Positions 35,301-43,295 of a DNA stretch of 63,629 nt are shown here, piece by piece. Under the pieces are notes generated by a model, which worked only from the letters and a program-made list of their open reading frames with translations, was not told the origin of the DNA and searched no databases. The position numbers were made by a program, and so were the translations under genes. The DNA comes from Streptomyces yangpuensis (GTDB lineage: Bacteria; Actinomycetota; Actinomycetes; Streptomycetales; Streptomycetaceae). Each line of letters opens with the position of its first letter. Positions within the stretch are counted from its first letter, which is position 1. The stretch covers positions 1-63,629 of the forward strand of contig NZ_LBMK01000011.1 of the NCBI RefSeq assembly GCF_001005295.1. Reading direction: 5' to 3'.

Positions 35301-35377
35301 TGGGGTCCGCAGAGGTGCCCTGTGGCGGTGCGGTGTTCGGCAGGCCGTGCAGGCCGTGCCGGCCAGAGTGCGGTCAC
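32360..35377 (-). CDS. Large ATP-binding LuxR (LAL) regulator, 1005 aa
   Basis: The N-terminal AAA-type ATPase has Walker A GEPGIGKT at 61-68 and Walker B in RGCLLVLDDLHDADAG (near 165). A long helical TPR-like middle follows, then a C-terminal LuxR helix-turn-helix (ITVREFEVARLVAERISNKD, then IAGRLHISLRTVEKHVANVL). GTG 35377 follows AAGGGGACG. LAL proteins are usually pathway activators that respond to a ligand or protein signal. After the HTH the protein ends in six copies of ARDLT, which is abnormal. It is downstream of the two-component pair on the same strand. Confidence 0.9.
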   Translation of the reverse strand: MTALWPARPARPAEHRTATGHLCGPHRGRGRLIGRGAEMGRITAALAAARSGQGGALFVTGEPGIGKTRLATAALAAAASADMVTVRGRASTVGPPVPYRPLVEALLLLARAGLLPAPEELDGYGPVMTRLLGGTPGSAGRETSHISVAETMLRLLTAVGRQRGCLLVLDDLHDADAGTLAVVEYLLDNIGQQPAVLLLVAGRAPRAAAELARRARQREAAQILDLTPLSHPDVRLLVAAELDAAPAEVCPELLHRAVTGGAGIPFVVKELVHDHADHPVHHGDRTPPVPATVADDIRRRTTSLGPLGTEFLGTAALFGRRFPLPVLEHAIAADPTALSEVLRAALASSLITPDGPGTQWYAFHYPLAAQALLADLGPGQRARHARRAAHALARLHPGLPGAWRAHAARLHEHAGEPCEAVRLYCEAAQRAMDEGALERALELLTRAHPLLEPGTAPELHATVLELLLDAAARSGRLDRLPTPPAAGHAVPAARRAGIHARLSGIATLAGRPAEALHHLDTARALLPDHPADGRTALVDLAAAHAELSRPAPDRLHTAARLARRAVDAARGDDRPDTACEALLLLGRLARQQDEPAATAHFKRARAIALAHRLPVPRTAAEVQLALTEAGHDDRPGRLEQARQEAHRNGLLPLAHEVGFALAIERIRRGAYDDARDGIIDGTAEASRLGLGRPLALFRLADAVRYAHQGRRTEMRAALERLEPHLDAAPGLRPLSYGLARAFCSLLEERRDAAEQELAQALAHDTENPAADDFGRHGLALLLGVLAGRLGRGHCAGIAEAGAEGTRWNRQFAGLAHAVLLGREGHRERATAAADRALAAAGPYPLARRLCLRLVAGPAYEDGWGTPVEWLREAEEYFHGAGLHPVAAASRALLRGMGAPVRQRRTGTEQVPPHLRRSGITVREFEVARLVAERISNKDIAGRLHISLRTVEKHVANVLHKTGHPNRRAFATAARDLTARDLTARDLTARDLTARDLTARDLTAPA
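32373..32461 (-). repeat. Six tandem 15-bp repeats encoding (ARDLT)n at a protein C-terminus
   Basis: The unit GTGAGGTCGCGGGCC is repeated without change from 32373, with the last copy diverging at its end near 32461. Each unit adds five codons (ARDLT on the minus strand), so copy-number change keeps the frame. Confidence 0.9.
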
Positions 35378-35482
35378 CGGCTCGTCCCCTTCCCGGCGGG
35401 CCGTCCGGGGCGCCGCCGGGTCGACGATATGCGGGGCGCGGGTGCCCCCTGTAGCCGTCCGTTTGGGGGGCTTGCGGCGGGG

Positions 35483-36160
35483 TCACCCCCCGTCGAGGCT
35501 GTCCTCCCGTACGCGGAGGGCGAGGTCGAGTTTGGTGTAGGTGGGGCGGCCGGCCTGCTGGTACTTGGCCTTGACGCGGTCGAGGTAGTCCTTGGCCGTG
35601 TGGACGGTGATGCCCGCGCGCCGGGCGGCGGACTTGAGGGTCATGCCGGAGGCGTAGTCGAGCAGGATCTGCCGTTCCCGGGGGGAGAGCCGGGGGCGGG
35701 CGGGGCTGTCGTCGTAGGCGCAGGCGAAGGCGAGTTCCATGGAGTGGGCGCCCCGGCCCTCCGCGAGGTCCTTGACGGCGGCGACCAGGGTGGGCAGGTC
35801 GTGGTCCTTGGTGAGGTATCCGTCGGCTCCGGCCCGGATCGCCTCGATGATCCGGGAGCGGTCCGGCACGGTGCTGATCATGAGGATGCGGCCGCCGGTG
35901 CGCAGGAGCCTGCGGATGTTGTCGGCGGGGTCCGAGCCGTCCCGCAGGACGAGGTCGAGGAGGATGACATCGGCCGGGGGGCCGCCCGTCCCGCCGGGGC
36001 CGTGGGAGCCCGGGCCGCATACGGGGTCGGCGAGGAGTTCCGCGACGGTGCCGGCGGTCGCCACGAGCCGCAGGTCGGGTACGTCTGCGAGCCAGGCGCG
36101 CAGTCCGTCGCGCAGCATCCGGTCGTCGTCGACCACCGCGACGGTGATCACCCGGGCCAT
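35483..36160 (-). CDS. NarL/LuxR-type response regulator, 225 aa
   Basis: The receiver has DDDRMLRDGL, phospho-Asp in VILLDLVLRDGSDP, and YLTKDHDLP with the Lys. The DNA-binding domain is RLSPRERQILLDYASGMTLK, then SAARRAGITVHTAKDYLDRV, a LuxR-type HTH of the variant class with KDYLDRVKAKY. ATG 36160 follows GGAG. Its start overlaps the end of the kinase gene by 13 bases. Confidence 0.9.
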   Translation of the reverse strand: MARVITVAVVDDDRMLRDGLRAWLADVPDLRLVATAGTVAELLADPVCGPGSHGPGGTGGPPADVILLDLVLRDGSDPADNIRRLLRTGGRILMISTVPDRSRIIEAIRAGADGYLTKDHDLPTLVAAVKDLAEGRGAHSMELAFACAYDDSPARPRLSPRERQILLDYASGMTLKSAARRAGITVHTAKDYLDRVKAKYQQAGRPTYTKLDLALRVREDSLDGG

Positions 36161-37338
36161 CTCAGCTCCACCCGTACTCCCTCGCCGGGGGCGGTGTCCA
36201 CGGTCGCGCGGCCGCCGGCCTCGGTCATCCGGCCGTGGACCGAGCCGCGCAGGCCGAGGCCGGCGTCGCACTGTTCCGGGTCGAAGCCCGGGCCGCGGTC
36301 GACGACGGTGACGACGGCTCCGCCGCTGCCGTCCGGGTCGCCGGTGGCGGTGAGGTAGGCGTGGCCGGTGCCGGCGTGCCGCCGTACGTTGTTGAGGGCC
36401 TCCCGCACGGCGTGGCCGAGTGCGGCCGCGACCTCGGGCGGGACCTGCGGCAGGGCGTGGTACTGGGCGGTGACCCGCAGTCCGAGGCTCTCCACGGATC
36501 GGACGGCCTCCTCCAGGGCGGCGCCGATCTCCCGGTGGGGGACCTCATCGGCGGTCTGCTGGATCAGGCGGCGCAGGTAGGCGGCCTCGTGGGCGCACCG
36601 CTGCCGGACCTCGGGGGCGTTGGCGTCGACGGCGCCGGCCGCCAGGGTGGTCAGGGTGGCGAGGACGGTGTCGTGGAGGGCCCGGTGGTGTTCGAGGCGT
36701 TCGGCGTAGCGCGCCTTGTGCGCCTCGGCGGCCAGCGCGCGGGCGTTGGCCTCGTCGAGGAGACGGCCCTGGCGCAGCAGGTACCAGCGGAAGACCCAGG
36801 TCATCACGGCGGACGACACCAGCGAGTTGAGGTGGCCGACGACGACGGCGGGGGTCGCGCCCACGGCCTGGTAGCCGATGAAGTGGGTGACGACGAGCAG
36901 TGCGACCGCGGCGACGGCGTGGAGGCGGTCGAGGGTGATGGCCGCGGCGGCGCTCGCCGATCCGCCGAGGAGCATCGCCCAGGCGATGGTGGGGGGTTCG
37001 CGTACGCCTCCCCAGGCGCACAGGGCCAGGGGCAGGACGCATCCGGTGACGAGGATGTCGGCCCAGATGTGCCGGGGGTCGAACCAGCCGCGACGCAGGG
37101 CCGTTCCGTAGGCCAGCACGCTGAGTCCCAGGGCGGCGGCGAATCCCAGGTGCTGCAGGGGGAGGTGCCGCGGGCGGTGGACGACGGCCATGACGGCGAC
37201 CGTGAGGTGGCTGCCCCGGTAGAGCAGGGTGGCCACGATCAGGAAGGACTGTGCCCGGTGCGTCCCCGACCGCACCGAGGCCGTTCCGCGCAGCGCTCGT
37301 ATGCGGCGCAACTGTAAGGACTGCAACGCCAGGACCAC
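36148..37338 (-). CDS. NarL-partner sensor histidine kinase, about 396 aa
   Basis: Five or six membrane segments in the first 200 residues (for example TLLYRGSHLTVAVMAVV, GFAAALGLSVLAYGTALRRG, AVAAVALLVVTHFIGYQAVG) are followed by the HisKA_3-like dimerisation helix with RLEHHRALHDTVLATLTTLA (phospho-His) and an ATPase with HAVREALNNVRRHAGTGHAY, VVDRGPGFDPE and GLGLRGSVHGRM. GTG 37338 is the likely start but its GGAGGA is very close. TTG 37326 is an alternative. Regulates the adjacent response regulator. Confidence 0.85.
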   Translation of the reverse strand: MVLALQSLQLRRIRALRGTASVRSGTHRAQSFLIVATLLYRGSHLTVAVMAVVHRPRHLPLQHLGFAAALGLSVLAYGTALRRGWFDPRHIWADILVTGCVLPLALCAWGGVREPPTIAWAMLLGGSASAAAAITLDRLHAVAAVALLVVTHFIGYQAVGATPAVVVGHLNSLVSSAVMTWVFRWYLLRQGRLLDEANARALAAEAHKARYAERLEHHRALHDTVLATLTTLAAGAVDANAPEVRQRCAHEAAYLRRLIQQTADEVPHREIGAALEEAVRSVESLGLRVTAQYHALPQVPPEVAAALGHAVREALNNVRRHAGTGHAYLTATGDPDGSGGAVVTVVDRGPGFDPEQCDAGLGLRGSVHGRMTEAGGRATVDTAPGEGVRVELRWPG

Positions 37339-37556
37339 TCCTCCCCAAGCCGAGGGCGCCGGGGTCCCGGGGGCGCACCGAGGGGGACGGATGCGCCACG
37401 AAGCCCGCAATTGCCGGTGACACCAGGCATTTTGCCCGAGCGGGTGCACACCGGGAAGGCACGTCCCGGACGGCCGGTATCCGCCCGAGGCCGATTTCGC
37501 ACGCGGCCGGCGGGGTGGCCGCGCTCCCGTCCGGCCCCCGCCCCCGATTGACATGA

Positions 37557-37597
37557 TTGCACTCCGAGTGCAAGCGTAAAGCTGCACACAGAGTGCA
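37557..37597. promoter_or_regulatory. Two palindromic operators upstream of the MMPL gene
   Basis: Site 1 is TTGCACTCCGAGTGCAA (37557-37573), a perfect 8-1-8 palindrome. Site 2 is TGCACACAGAGTGCA (37583-37597), a 7-1-7 palindrome with one mismatch. A TTGACA lies at 37548-37553, just upstream of site 1. TetR-type regulators commonly use such sites. The TetR at 40709-41401 is the closest candidate. Confidence 0.75.
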
Positions 37598-37628
37598 ATA
37601 TATTGTCTTCGGATCTTGGAGGGCCCGG

Positions 37629-39875
37629 ATGTTCCTGACGATGGGGCGCTGGTGCGCCCGTCGGCCGAGACGGGTGATCGGGGCCTGGCTGGTGCTGCTC
37701 CTCGTGCTCGGCGGCGCCGTCATGGTGTACGGCCGTGCGACCAGCGAGGCGGTGACCATCCCGGGCAGTGACAGCCAGGCCGCCCTCGACACGGCGGCGA
37801 CGGCCTTTCCCGGACCCGCCTCCGGCCGGCAGCCGCTCGTCCTGCACACCGGACCCGACGGCCCGGCGCTGACCGGCGGGAGCGCCCGGGACGGCGTCGA
37901 GCGCAGCGCCCGGGCCATCGCCGGGCTGCCGCACGTCGTGAGCGTCACCTCGCCCTACGACCGGGCCGGCGGCGCCGCGATGAGCCGCGACGGGCACACC
38001 GCCTACCTCTCCGTCGGCCTCGACGTGACCGGCCGCGACATCACCCCCGAGCTGTCGGAGCGGATCACCGACGCGGCCGGGCCGGCCGAGGAGGCCGGGA
38101 TCCAGGTCACCCCGGGCGGCGACCTCGCGGCCGCCGTGGACCGGCCGGACACCGGGCACAGCGAACTCATCGGGCTCGGGGCCGCCGCCGTGATCCTCTT
38201 CATCGGCTTCCGGAAGGCGGCCGCGGCCGGCCTCCCGCTGGTCGTCGGCGTCGCCGGGCTGGTCGTGTCGCTGGCCGTCGTCGGCCTGGCCGGGCACCTG
38301 ATGGACATGCCGTCCTCCGCCACCACCATCGCCGCGATGATCGGCCTCGGCGTGGGGATCGACTACACCCTGTTCTGCCTCACCCGGTTCCGGGAGTTCC
38401 GCGGCCGGGGCGTGGCGGCTCCCGAGGCCGCCGCCCTGGCCACGGCCACCGCCGGGAAGGCCTCCGCGTTCGCCGGGTGCGCGGTGATCGCGGCGCTGGC
38501 CGGGCTCGCGCTGGGCGGGCTGCCGCTGCTGCGCGCCCTGGCGCTGGCGCCCGCGATCGCGGTGCTCGTCGCGGTGGCCGCGACCCTCACCCTGCTGCCC
38601 GCCCTGCTGAGCCTGCTGGCCCGGTTCCTCGGCGCCGCCCGGGGGGAAGGCGCCACCGAGCGGAACGGGCAGGACGCGACCGCCCCCGCCCGCGGCTGGC
38701 AGCGGATCGCCGAGCGCGTCACGGCCCGCCCGTGGCGCCATCTCCTGGCCGGCCTCGCCCTGCTCCTGCTGCTCGCCGCGCCCGCCACCCAGCTGGCCTT
38801 CGGCCAGCTCGACGCCGGCGACAAACCCGTCGGCTCGGCCAGCCGGACCGCCCACGAGCAGCTCTCGGACGCGTTCGGGCCCGGCGTCAACGGCCCGCTC
38901 CAGGTGACCGACACCCTGGCGACACCCGCCGCCGGCCCGCAGGACGCCCGGGTCACCAGGGTCTCCACCGCCCTGGCCGGCACCCCCGGCGTGGCCTCGG
39001 TCGGTCCGGCGCAGCTCACCGCCGACGGCCGGACCGTCCGCTGGCAGGTCACTCCCGCCACCGCCCCCGGCGACCCGGCGACCGCCCGCCTGGTCGACAC
39101 CCTGCGCACGTACACCCTGCCGGCGGCCACCGCCGACGGCGCGGGGACCGCACATGTCGGCGGGGCCGCGGCCACGGCCGCCGACCTCAACGACCGCCTC
39201 GCGGACCGGCTGCCCGCCGTGATCGGGACCGTCGTGCTCGTGGCCGGACTGCTGCTGCTGGCGGCTTTTCGCTCGCCGCTGCTCGCGCTCAAGGCCGCCG
39301 TGCTCAACCTGCTGTCGGTGGCCGCCGCGTACGGGGTGCTCACCGCGGTGTTCCAGTGGGGCTGGGGCGCGCGGCTCATCGGGCTGGAAGGGCCGGTGCC
39401 CGTGCCAGGCTACGTACCGCTGGTGATGTTCGCCGTGCTCTTCGGCCTCTCCATGGACTACGAGGTCTTCCTCCTGACCTCGGTGCGTGAGAAGTGGCTG
39501 GCGAGCGGGGACAGCCGGCACGCGGTGGTCGCGGGCCTCGCCTCGACCGGCCGGATCATCACCTCCGCCGCGCTGATCATGGTGAGCGTCTTCCTCGCGT
39601 ACCTGCTCGCGGACGACCCCGTCGTGAAGATGTTCGGCACCGGGCTCGCCGCGGCCGTCGCCCTCGACGTCACCGTCGTACGCGGGCTGCTGGTCCCCAC
39701 CACCATGGCGCTGCTCGGGGACCGCGGCTGGTGGCTGCCCCGCCGTCTCGACCGGATCCTGCCCGAACTCGACATCGAGGGCGGCTCCCTCACCCTGCCG
39801 GCCGGACGGCCCGCCGGCCTCCCCGCACCCGGAACCGGCGGGACCACCGCCAGCGACCCCCTTCCCACCCGATGA
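37629..39875 (+). CDS. MMPL-family RND transporter, 748 aa
   Basis: ATG 37629 has GGAGGG upstream. Typical MMPL layout: helix 1 (GAWLVLLLVLGGAVMVYG), a first extracytoplasmic domain, five helices including the proton-relay IGLGVGIDYTLFCLTRFRE, a loop, then helix 7 and a second domain. The second helix bundle has AVLFGLSMDYEVFLLTSVRE, with the conserved GxxxDYxxF motif in both halves. These pumps export lipids, polyketides or drugs. The stop overlaps the start of the LmeA-like gene (ATGA). Confidence 0.92.
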   Translation: MFLTMGRWCARRPRRVIGAWLVLLLVLGGAVMVYGRATSEAVTIPGSDSQAALDTAATAFPGPASGRQPLVLHTGPDGPALTGGSARDGVERSARAIAGLPHVVSVTSPYDRAGGAAMSRDGHTAYLSVGLDVTGRDITPELSERITDAAGPAEEAGIQVTPGGDLAAAVDRPDTGHSELIGLGAAAVILFIGFRKAAAAGLPLVVGVAGLVVSLAVVGLAGHLMDMPSSATTIAAMIGLGVGIDYTLFCLTRFREFRGRGVAAPEAAALATATAGKASAFAGCAVIAALAGLALGGLPLLRALALAPAIAVLVAVAATLTLLPALLSLLARFLGAARGEGATERNGQDATAPARGWQRIAERVTARPWRHLLAGLALLLLLAAPATQLAFGQLDAGDKPVGSASRTAHEQLSDAFGPGVNGPLQVTDTLATPAAGPQDARVTRVSTALAGTPGVASVGPAQLTADGRTVRWQVTPATAPGDPATARLVDTLRTYTLPAATADGAGTAHVGGAAATAADLNDRLADRLPAVIGTVVLVAGLLLLAAFRSPLLALKAAVLNLLSVAAAYGVLTAVFQWGWGARLIGLEGPVPVPGYVPLVMFAVLFGLSMDYEVFLLTSVREKWLASGDSRHAVVAGLASTGRIITSAALIMVSVFLAYLLADDPVVKMFGTGLAAAVALDVTVVRGLLVPTTMALLGDRGWWLPRRLDRILPELDIEGGSLTLPAGRPAGLPAPGTGGTTASDPLPTR

Positions 39876-40630
39876 GGTACCGCATGCTCCCCCGCACCAC
39901 CCCAGGCCCCGGCGCCACCGCGGGCGGCCGCCCGGCCCGGCCCGCCGCCCGGCCGCCCCGCTCCCGGCGCCGCCGCACCCTGATCGCGGCCGGCCTGGCC
40001 GGCGTGCTGCTGCTCGCGCTGCCCGTCGCCGACTCGGTGGCCCGCGGCCTGGCCGAAGGGCGGCTCGCCGACCGGATCGGCAAGCGGCAGACGAACCTCG
40101 TGGGACGCCCGGACGTCTCCATCGAGGGGCTGCCCTTCCTCCTCCGGGCCGCCCGCGAGACCTACCCCGAGGTACGGGTCCGGGCCGACGCGACGACCGA
40201 CCGCGGCAGCCGGATCAAGGCCGACGTCACCCTCGACAACGTCTCCCGCGAGGGCGACGGCTACCGGGCGGACACGGCGTCGGCCCGCTTCACCGCCCCG
40301 TACTCCTCGCTGGGCGACGGGCCGGAGGGCGACACCCGGATCTCCGACGCCGGCAACGGCCAACTGCTCATCCGGCGCAGCGTGCTGGGCGCGCCCGTGG
40401 TACTGACGGCGGGTGTCGAACTCCACGACGGCGTCGTCTCACTGCGTCCGACGGCCGCCTCGGTGGCCGGCCGGCCCCTGGACCCGGACAGCCCGCTCAT
40501 CGCGCAGGCGCTCGCCCGGCAGACCCGGACCCTGCCCGAACTGCCGCTGGGCCTGCGGCCCGCGGGCGTGTCGGTGGGCGCGGACGGCGTGACGGTGACC
40601 GCGCGGGCCGAGGACGTCAGGACGGCCTGA
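39872..40630 (+). CDS. LmeA-like (DUF2993) phospholipid-binding protein, 252 aa
   Basis: An Arg/Pro-rich N-terminus leads to one helix (TLIAAGLAGVLLLALPVADS), then DUF2993 features: VGRPDVSIEGLPFL, VRVRADATTDRGSRIKADVT, and DNVSREGDGYRADTASARF. In mycobacteria LmeA is an envelope lipid-binding protein needed for lipomannan maturation and for MmpL function. Here it is translationally coupled to an MMPL pump, which supports a shared envelope-lipid role. Confidence 0.82.
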   Translation: MRYRMLPRTTPGPGATAGGRPARPAARPPRSRRRRTLIAAGLAGVLLLALPVADSVARGLAEGRLADRIGKRQTNLVGRPDVSIEGLPFLLRAARETYPEVRVRADATTDRGSRIKADVTLDNVSREGDGYRADTASARFTAPYSSLGDGPEGDTRISDAGNGQLLIRRSVLGAPVVLTAGVELHDGVVSLRPTAASVAGRPLDPDSPLIAQALARQTRTLPELPLGLRPAGVSVGADGVTVTARAEDVRTA

Positions 40631-40636
40631 GCAGCA

Positions 40637-40662
40637 GCCCGGGTCCGGGCCACGGCCCGGGC
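40637..40662 (+). terminator. Hairpin after the MMPL-LmeA operon
   Basis: GCCCGGG (40637-40643) pairs with CCCGGGC (40656-40662), beginning seven bases after the LmeA stop and before the convergent TetR gene. Confidence 0.45.
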
Positions 40663-40708
40663 GCGGGGACGTCGGCCTCCTGGACGCCGACGGCTCCCGC
40701 CCCGGCGC

Positions 40709-41401
40709 TCACCCGTGCGGTAGGTCGCCCGCCGCCAGCAGGTTCAGCACGGTGGCCTCCATCGCCGCACGCGCCTCCTGAGGGCTCTTCCCGCCGGAGC
40801 GCCAGTGGTGCCACGCCCCCCACGTGGTGACGGCGTCCAGACCGTCGAGTAGTTCGGCCGCCCGGCTCTCGTCCAGGCGGCCCAGCTCCTCCGCGAAGAT
40901 CTCCGCGACCCGGCGCCGGGCGTCCGTGAACGCCTCGTCCGTCACCTGCTGGATGCGCGGCGAGGGGTGGTCGATCCGCATCAGCGTCAGCCGTGCCGGA
41001 GTGATCCACTCCAGGATCCGGGCCCGCTGTTCGGCCAGGGCGGCCACCCGGACCCGGCGGGGCCCGGTCACGGGCAACGGCCGGATCTGCTCGGCCAGTT
41101 GCTCCAGCCGCCGGGTGATGGCGAGGTCCACCAGCTCGGACATGTCGGCGAAGTGGTGGAAGACCAGCCGGCGGGAGACGCCCGCGCGTTCGGCGACGCG
41201 CTCGGCCGGGAACTCCACGACACCCTCGTCGAGCAGGTCGAGCAGGGCGTCCACGATCCTGTCCCGGGTCCGGCGGCCTCGCTCGGTCCGCCCGTCCACC
41301 CGTACCGGCGCCGGGCCGGGCACCCGGTCGTCCGCCTCCGTCACCGCTGCTCCCTCCGCCGCACGCCTCGCCGTCATTTTCGCACCCCCGGCACGGCTCA
41401 T
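40709..41401 (-). CDS. TetR-family regulator coupled to litS, 230 aa
   Basis: DNA-binding domain: RTRDRIVDALLDLLDEGVVE, then RVAERAGVSRRLVFHHFADM, preceded by a 50-residue basic and acidic lead. The ligand domain includes WITPARLTLMRIDHPSPRIQ and WGAWHHWRSGGKS, as in regulators of MMPL pumps. ATG 41401 overlaps the litS stop (ATGA). An internal GTG at 41344 would drop the lead. It is the best candidate to bind the palindromes at 37557-37597, in the next convergent operon. Confidence 0.85.
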   Translation of the reverse strand: MSRAGGAKMTARRAAEGAAVTEADDRVPGPAPVRVDGRTERGRRTRDRIVDALLDLLDEGVVEFPAERVAERAGVSRRLVFHHFADMSELVDLAITRRLEQLAEQIRPLPVTGPRRVRVAALAEQRARILEWITPARLTLMRIDHPSPRIQQVTDEAFTDARRRVAEIFAEELGRLDESRAAELLDGLDAVTTWGAWHHWRSGGKSPQEARAAMEATVLNLLAAGDLPHG

Positions 41402-42018
41402 GCGTACCCCGCCACGGCCGGGTCCGCGGCCGCCGTCGCGGCGGCGAAGCGGTGGCGCATCCGGTGCAGGCCCCGGCGGGTGTGGCTCTTCACCGTGCCG
41501 AGCGGCATGCCGGTGCGCTCGGCGATCTGGATCTGGGTGAGGTCCCCGTAGAAGGCCATGGCCAGCACCTCCCGCTGCGGGCGCGGCAGTCGCGCCAGCT
41601 CGCCGGTGACGACCAGCCGGTCCAGCACCGCTTCGGGGCACGCACCGGGCTCGTCCGGCGGGGGCAGGGCGGCGCCGGCCGCGGTGACCAGGGCGAGCCG
41701 CCGGGTGCGCTCCGCAAGCGCGTCGGCGATCTTCCGCCGGGTGATGCCGATGAGCCAGCCGGGGAAGGCGCCGCGCTCCGGCCGGTAGCCGGCCCGGCCC
41801 CGCCAGGCGGCCAGGAACACCTGCTGGCTGACGTCCTCGGCCTCCCGGGGGTCCCCGAGGGTACGGGCCGCCAGCGCGTGGACGAGGCCGCCCCAGCGCC
41901 GGTACGCGGCGGTCAGGCACTGCTCGTCGCCGCGCACGAAGCCCTCGGCGACCTCGTGGTCGGTGAGGAGGCCCCCGGTCGCGGGGGACGGCTGGACGGT
42001 GGCGCTCCGGGCGGTCAT
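41398..42018 (-). CDS. litS: ECF sigma factor, LitS-like, 206 aa
   Basis: Sigma region 2: ALAARTLGDPREAEDVSQQV then FLAAWRGRAGYRPERGAFPG and ITRRKIADALAER. Sigma region 4: LPRPQREVLAMAFYGDLTQI then IAERTGMPLGTVKSHTRRGL. ATG 42018 follows GAGGAG. There is no anti-sigma gene beside it. The divergent gene encodes a B12-binding MerR protein and photolyase is nearby, which is the arrangement of the light-responsive litR-litS locus of Streptomyces coelicolor. By analogy LitR represses litS in the dark, and LitS then transcribes photoprotection genes. Confidence 0.85.
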   Translation of the reverse strand: MTARSATVQPSPATGGLLTDHEVAEGFVRGDEQCLTAAYRRWGGLVHALAARTLGDPREAEDVSQQVFLAAWRGRAGYRPERGAFPGWLIGITRRKIADALAERTRRLALVTAAGAALPPPDEPGACPEAVLDRLVVTGELARLPRPQREVLAMAFYGDLTQIQIAERTGMPLGTVKSHTRRGLHRMRHRFAAATAAADPAVAGYA

Positions 42019-42164
42019 GGCGGCTGCTCCTCGGGCCGGGACCGGAACCGGCCGGTCGGCCGGACGGGTGCGCCCCTGGCCGGGGCCGGGGCGGGCCCCT
42101 CCAGATTCCGGCCCGCGCACCCTTCGGCACCACTCGCGTCGGTTGTGCGTCGCATCATGGAGGC

Positions 42165-43295
42165 ATGACGCAGTCCGAGTCCGCACCGCCCGAGCCCGTA
42201 CCGTCCGGGTCCGCACCGCCCGTGCCCGTACCGTCCGGGTCCGCACCGTCCGAACAGTCCGCATCGTCCGCGCACGGCCTGACCACCGGAGCGGTGGCCC
42301 GTCGGCTGGGCGTCGCGCCCACGACCCTGCGCTCCTGGGACCGGCGCTACGGCATCGGACCGGCCGCTCGCGAGGACGGCCGGCACCGCCGGTGGACCCC
42401 CGAGGACCTCGCCGTCCTGCACGAGATGTGCCGGCTGACCTCGTCGGGGATCCCGCCCGCGGAGGCCGCGCGGGCCGCCCTGGCCGGTCCGGCGTCCGCG
42501 GAGGCCGCTCCGCCCGCCGCCCCGGATCCCCTCCCCCGGCCGGGCCGCCGGCCCGGTTCGGGCAACGGCCTGCGCCTGGGCGCCGTACGGCAGGAGTGCC
42601 GCGGGCTGGGGCGGGCCGCGGTACGCCTCGACGCCTGGGCCGTGGACGACCTGCTGGGCTCGGTGATCGCCCAGTACGGCCTGGTCACCGCCTGGGAGGA
42701 GGTGATGGCGCCGACCCTGCACGCCGTGGGCCGCAAGTGGGAGACCTCCGGCGACCGGTACGTCGAGGTCGAGCACCTGCTGTCCTGGCACGTGTCGAGC
42801 GCGCTGCGCCGTGCCGCCGGGCCCCCGCCCGTCGTGTCCCGCTCGGCCGCGCCCCCGGTGCTGCTGGCCTGCGTACCGGGCGAGCAGCACACCCTCGCGC
42901 TGGAGGCGCTGGCGGCGGGACTGGCCGAAGTCGGCCTGTCCACCCTGATGTTCGGGGCGGCCGTGCCGCCCGAGGCCCTCGACCAGGCCGTACGCCGGAC
43001 CGGCCCCGCCGCGGTCGTGCTGTGGTCCCAGGGCCGGTCCACCGCGAGTCCCGCGCTGGCCCGGCACGTCGCCGACACGGCGTGGGGCGTCAAGGGCGCC
43101 CGCGCCCGGCCGGCGGTGGTGCCGGCGGGCCCGGGCTGGGCCGGACAGCCCCTCGCCCCGGGCACGGTGCGACCCGGCGGGCTGCGGGAGGCGCTGACCC
43201 TGTTGCGCGGGCTCTGCGACGCGGCGGCGGGAGCGGGCACGGGATCGGGGTCGGGGTCGGGGTCGGGGCGGCCCGGCGTACGGGGTCAGTCCTGA
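42165..43295 (+). CDS. litR: LitR-like MerR-family, B12-based light sensor, 376 aa
   Basis: After a PSGSAPP-type repeat lead, the MerR helix-turn-helix is TTGAVARRLGVAPTTLRSWD then RRYGIGPAAREDGRHRRWT. The middle helical bundle has WEEVMAPTLHAVGRKWETSG and RYVEVEHLLSWHVSSAL (the Wx9-10EH capping motif of CarH/LitR). The C-terminal Rossmann-like domain has VLLACVPGEQHTLALEALAA, where the cobalamin His is in ExHxxA rather than DxHxxG. It is divergent from litS. The 3' end overlaps the photolyase gene's 3' end by 10 bases. It ends with a GSGSGSGS repeat. Confidence 0.87.
   Translation: MTQSESAPPEPVPSGSAPPVPVPSGSAPSEQSASSAHGLTTGAVARRLGVAPTTLRSWDRRYGIGPAAREDGRHRRWTPEDLAVLHEMCRLTSSGIPPAEAARAALAGPASAEAAPPAAPDPLPRPGRRPGSGNGLRLGAVRQECRGLGRAAVRLDAWAVDDLLGSVIAQYGLVTAWEEVMAPTLHAVGRKWETSGDRYVEVEHLLSWHVSSALRRAAGPPPVVSRSAAPPVLLACVPGEQHTLALEALAAGLAEVGLSTLMFGAAVPPEALDQAVRRTGPAAVVLWSQGRSTASPALARHVADTAWGVKGARARPAVVPAGPGWAGQPLAPGTVRPGGLREALTLLRGLCDAAAGAGTGSGSGSGSGRPGVRGQS

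Noticed and set aside
32306..36358. Very long plus-strand frame opposite the LAL and regulator genes
   Set aside because: GC-rich antisense frame; the minus strand shows clear Walker, HTH and receiver motifs instead.
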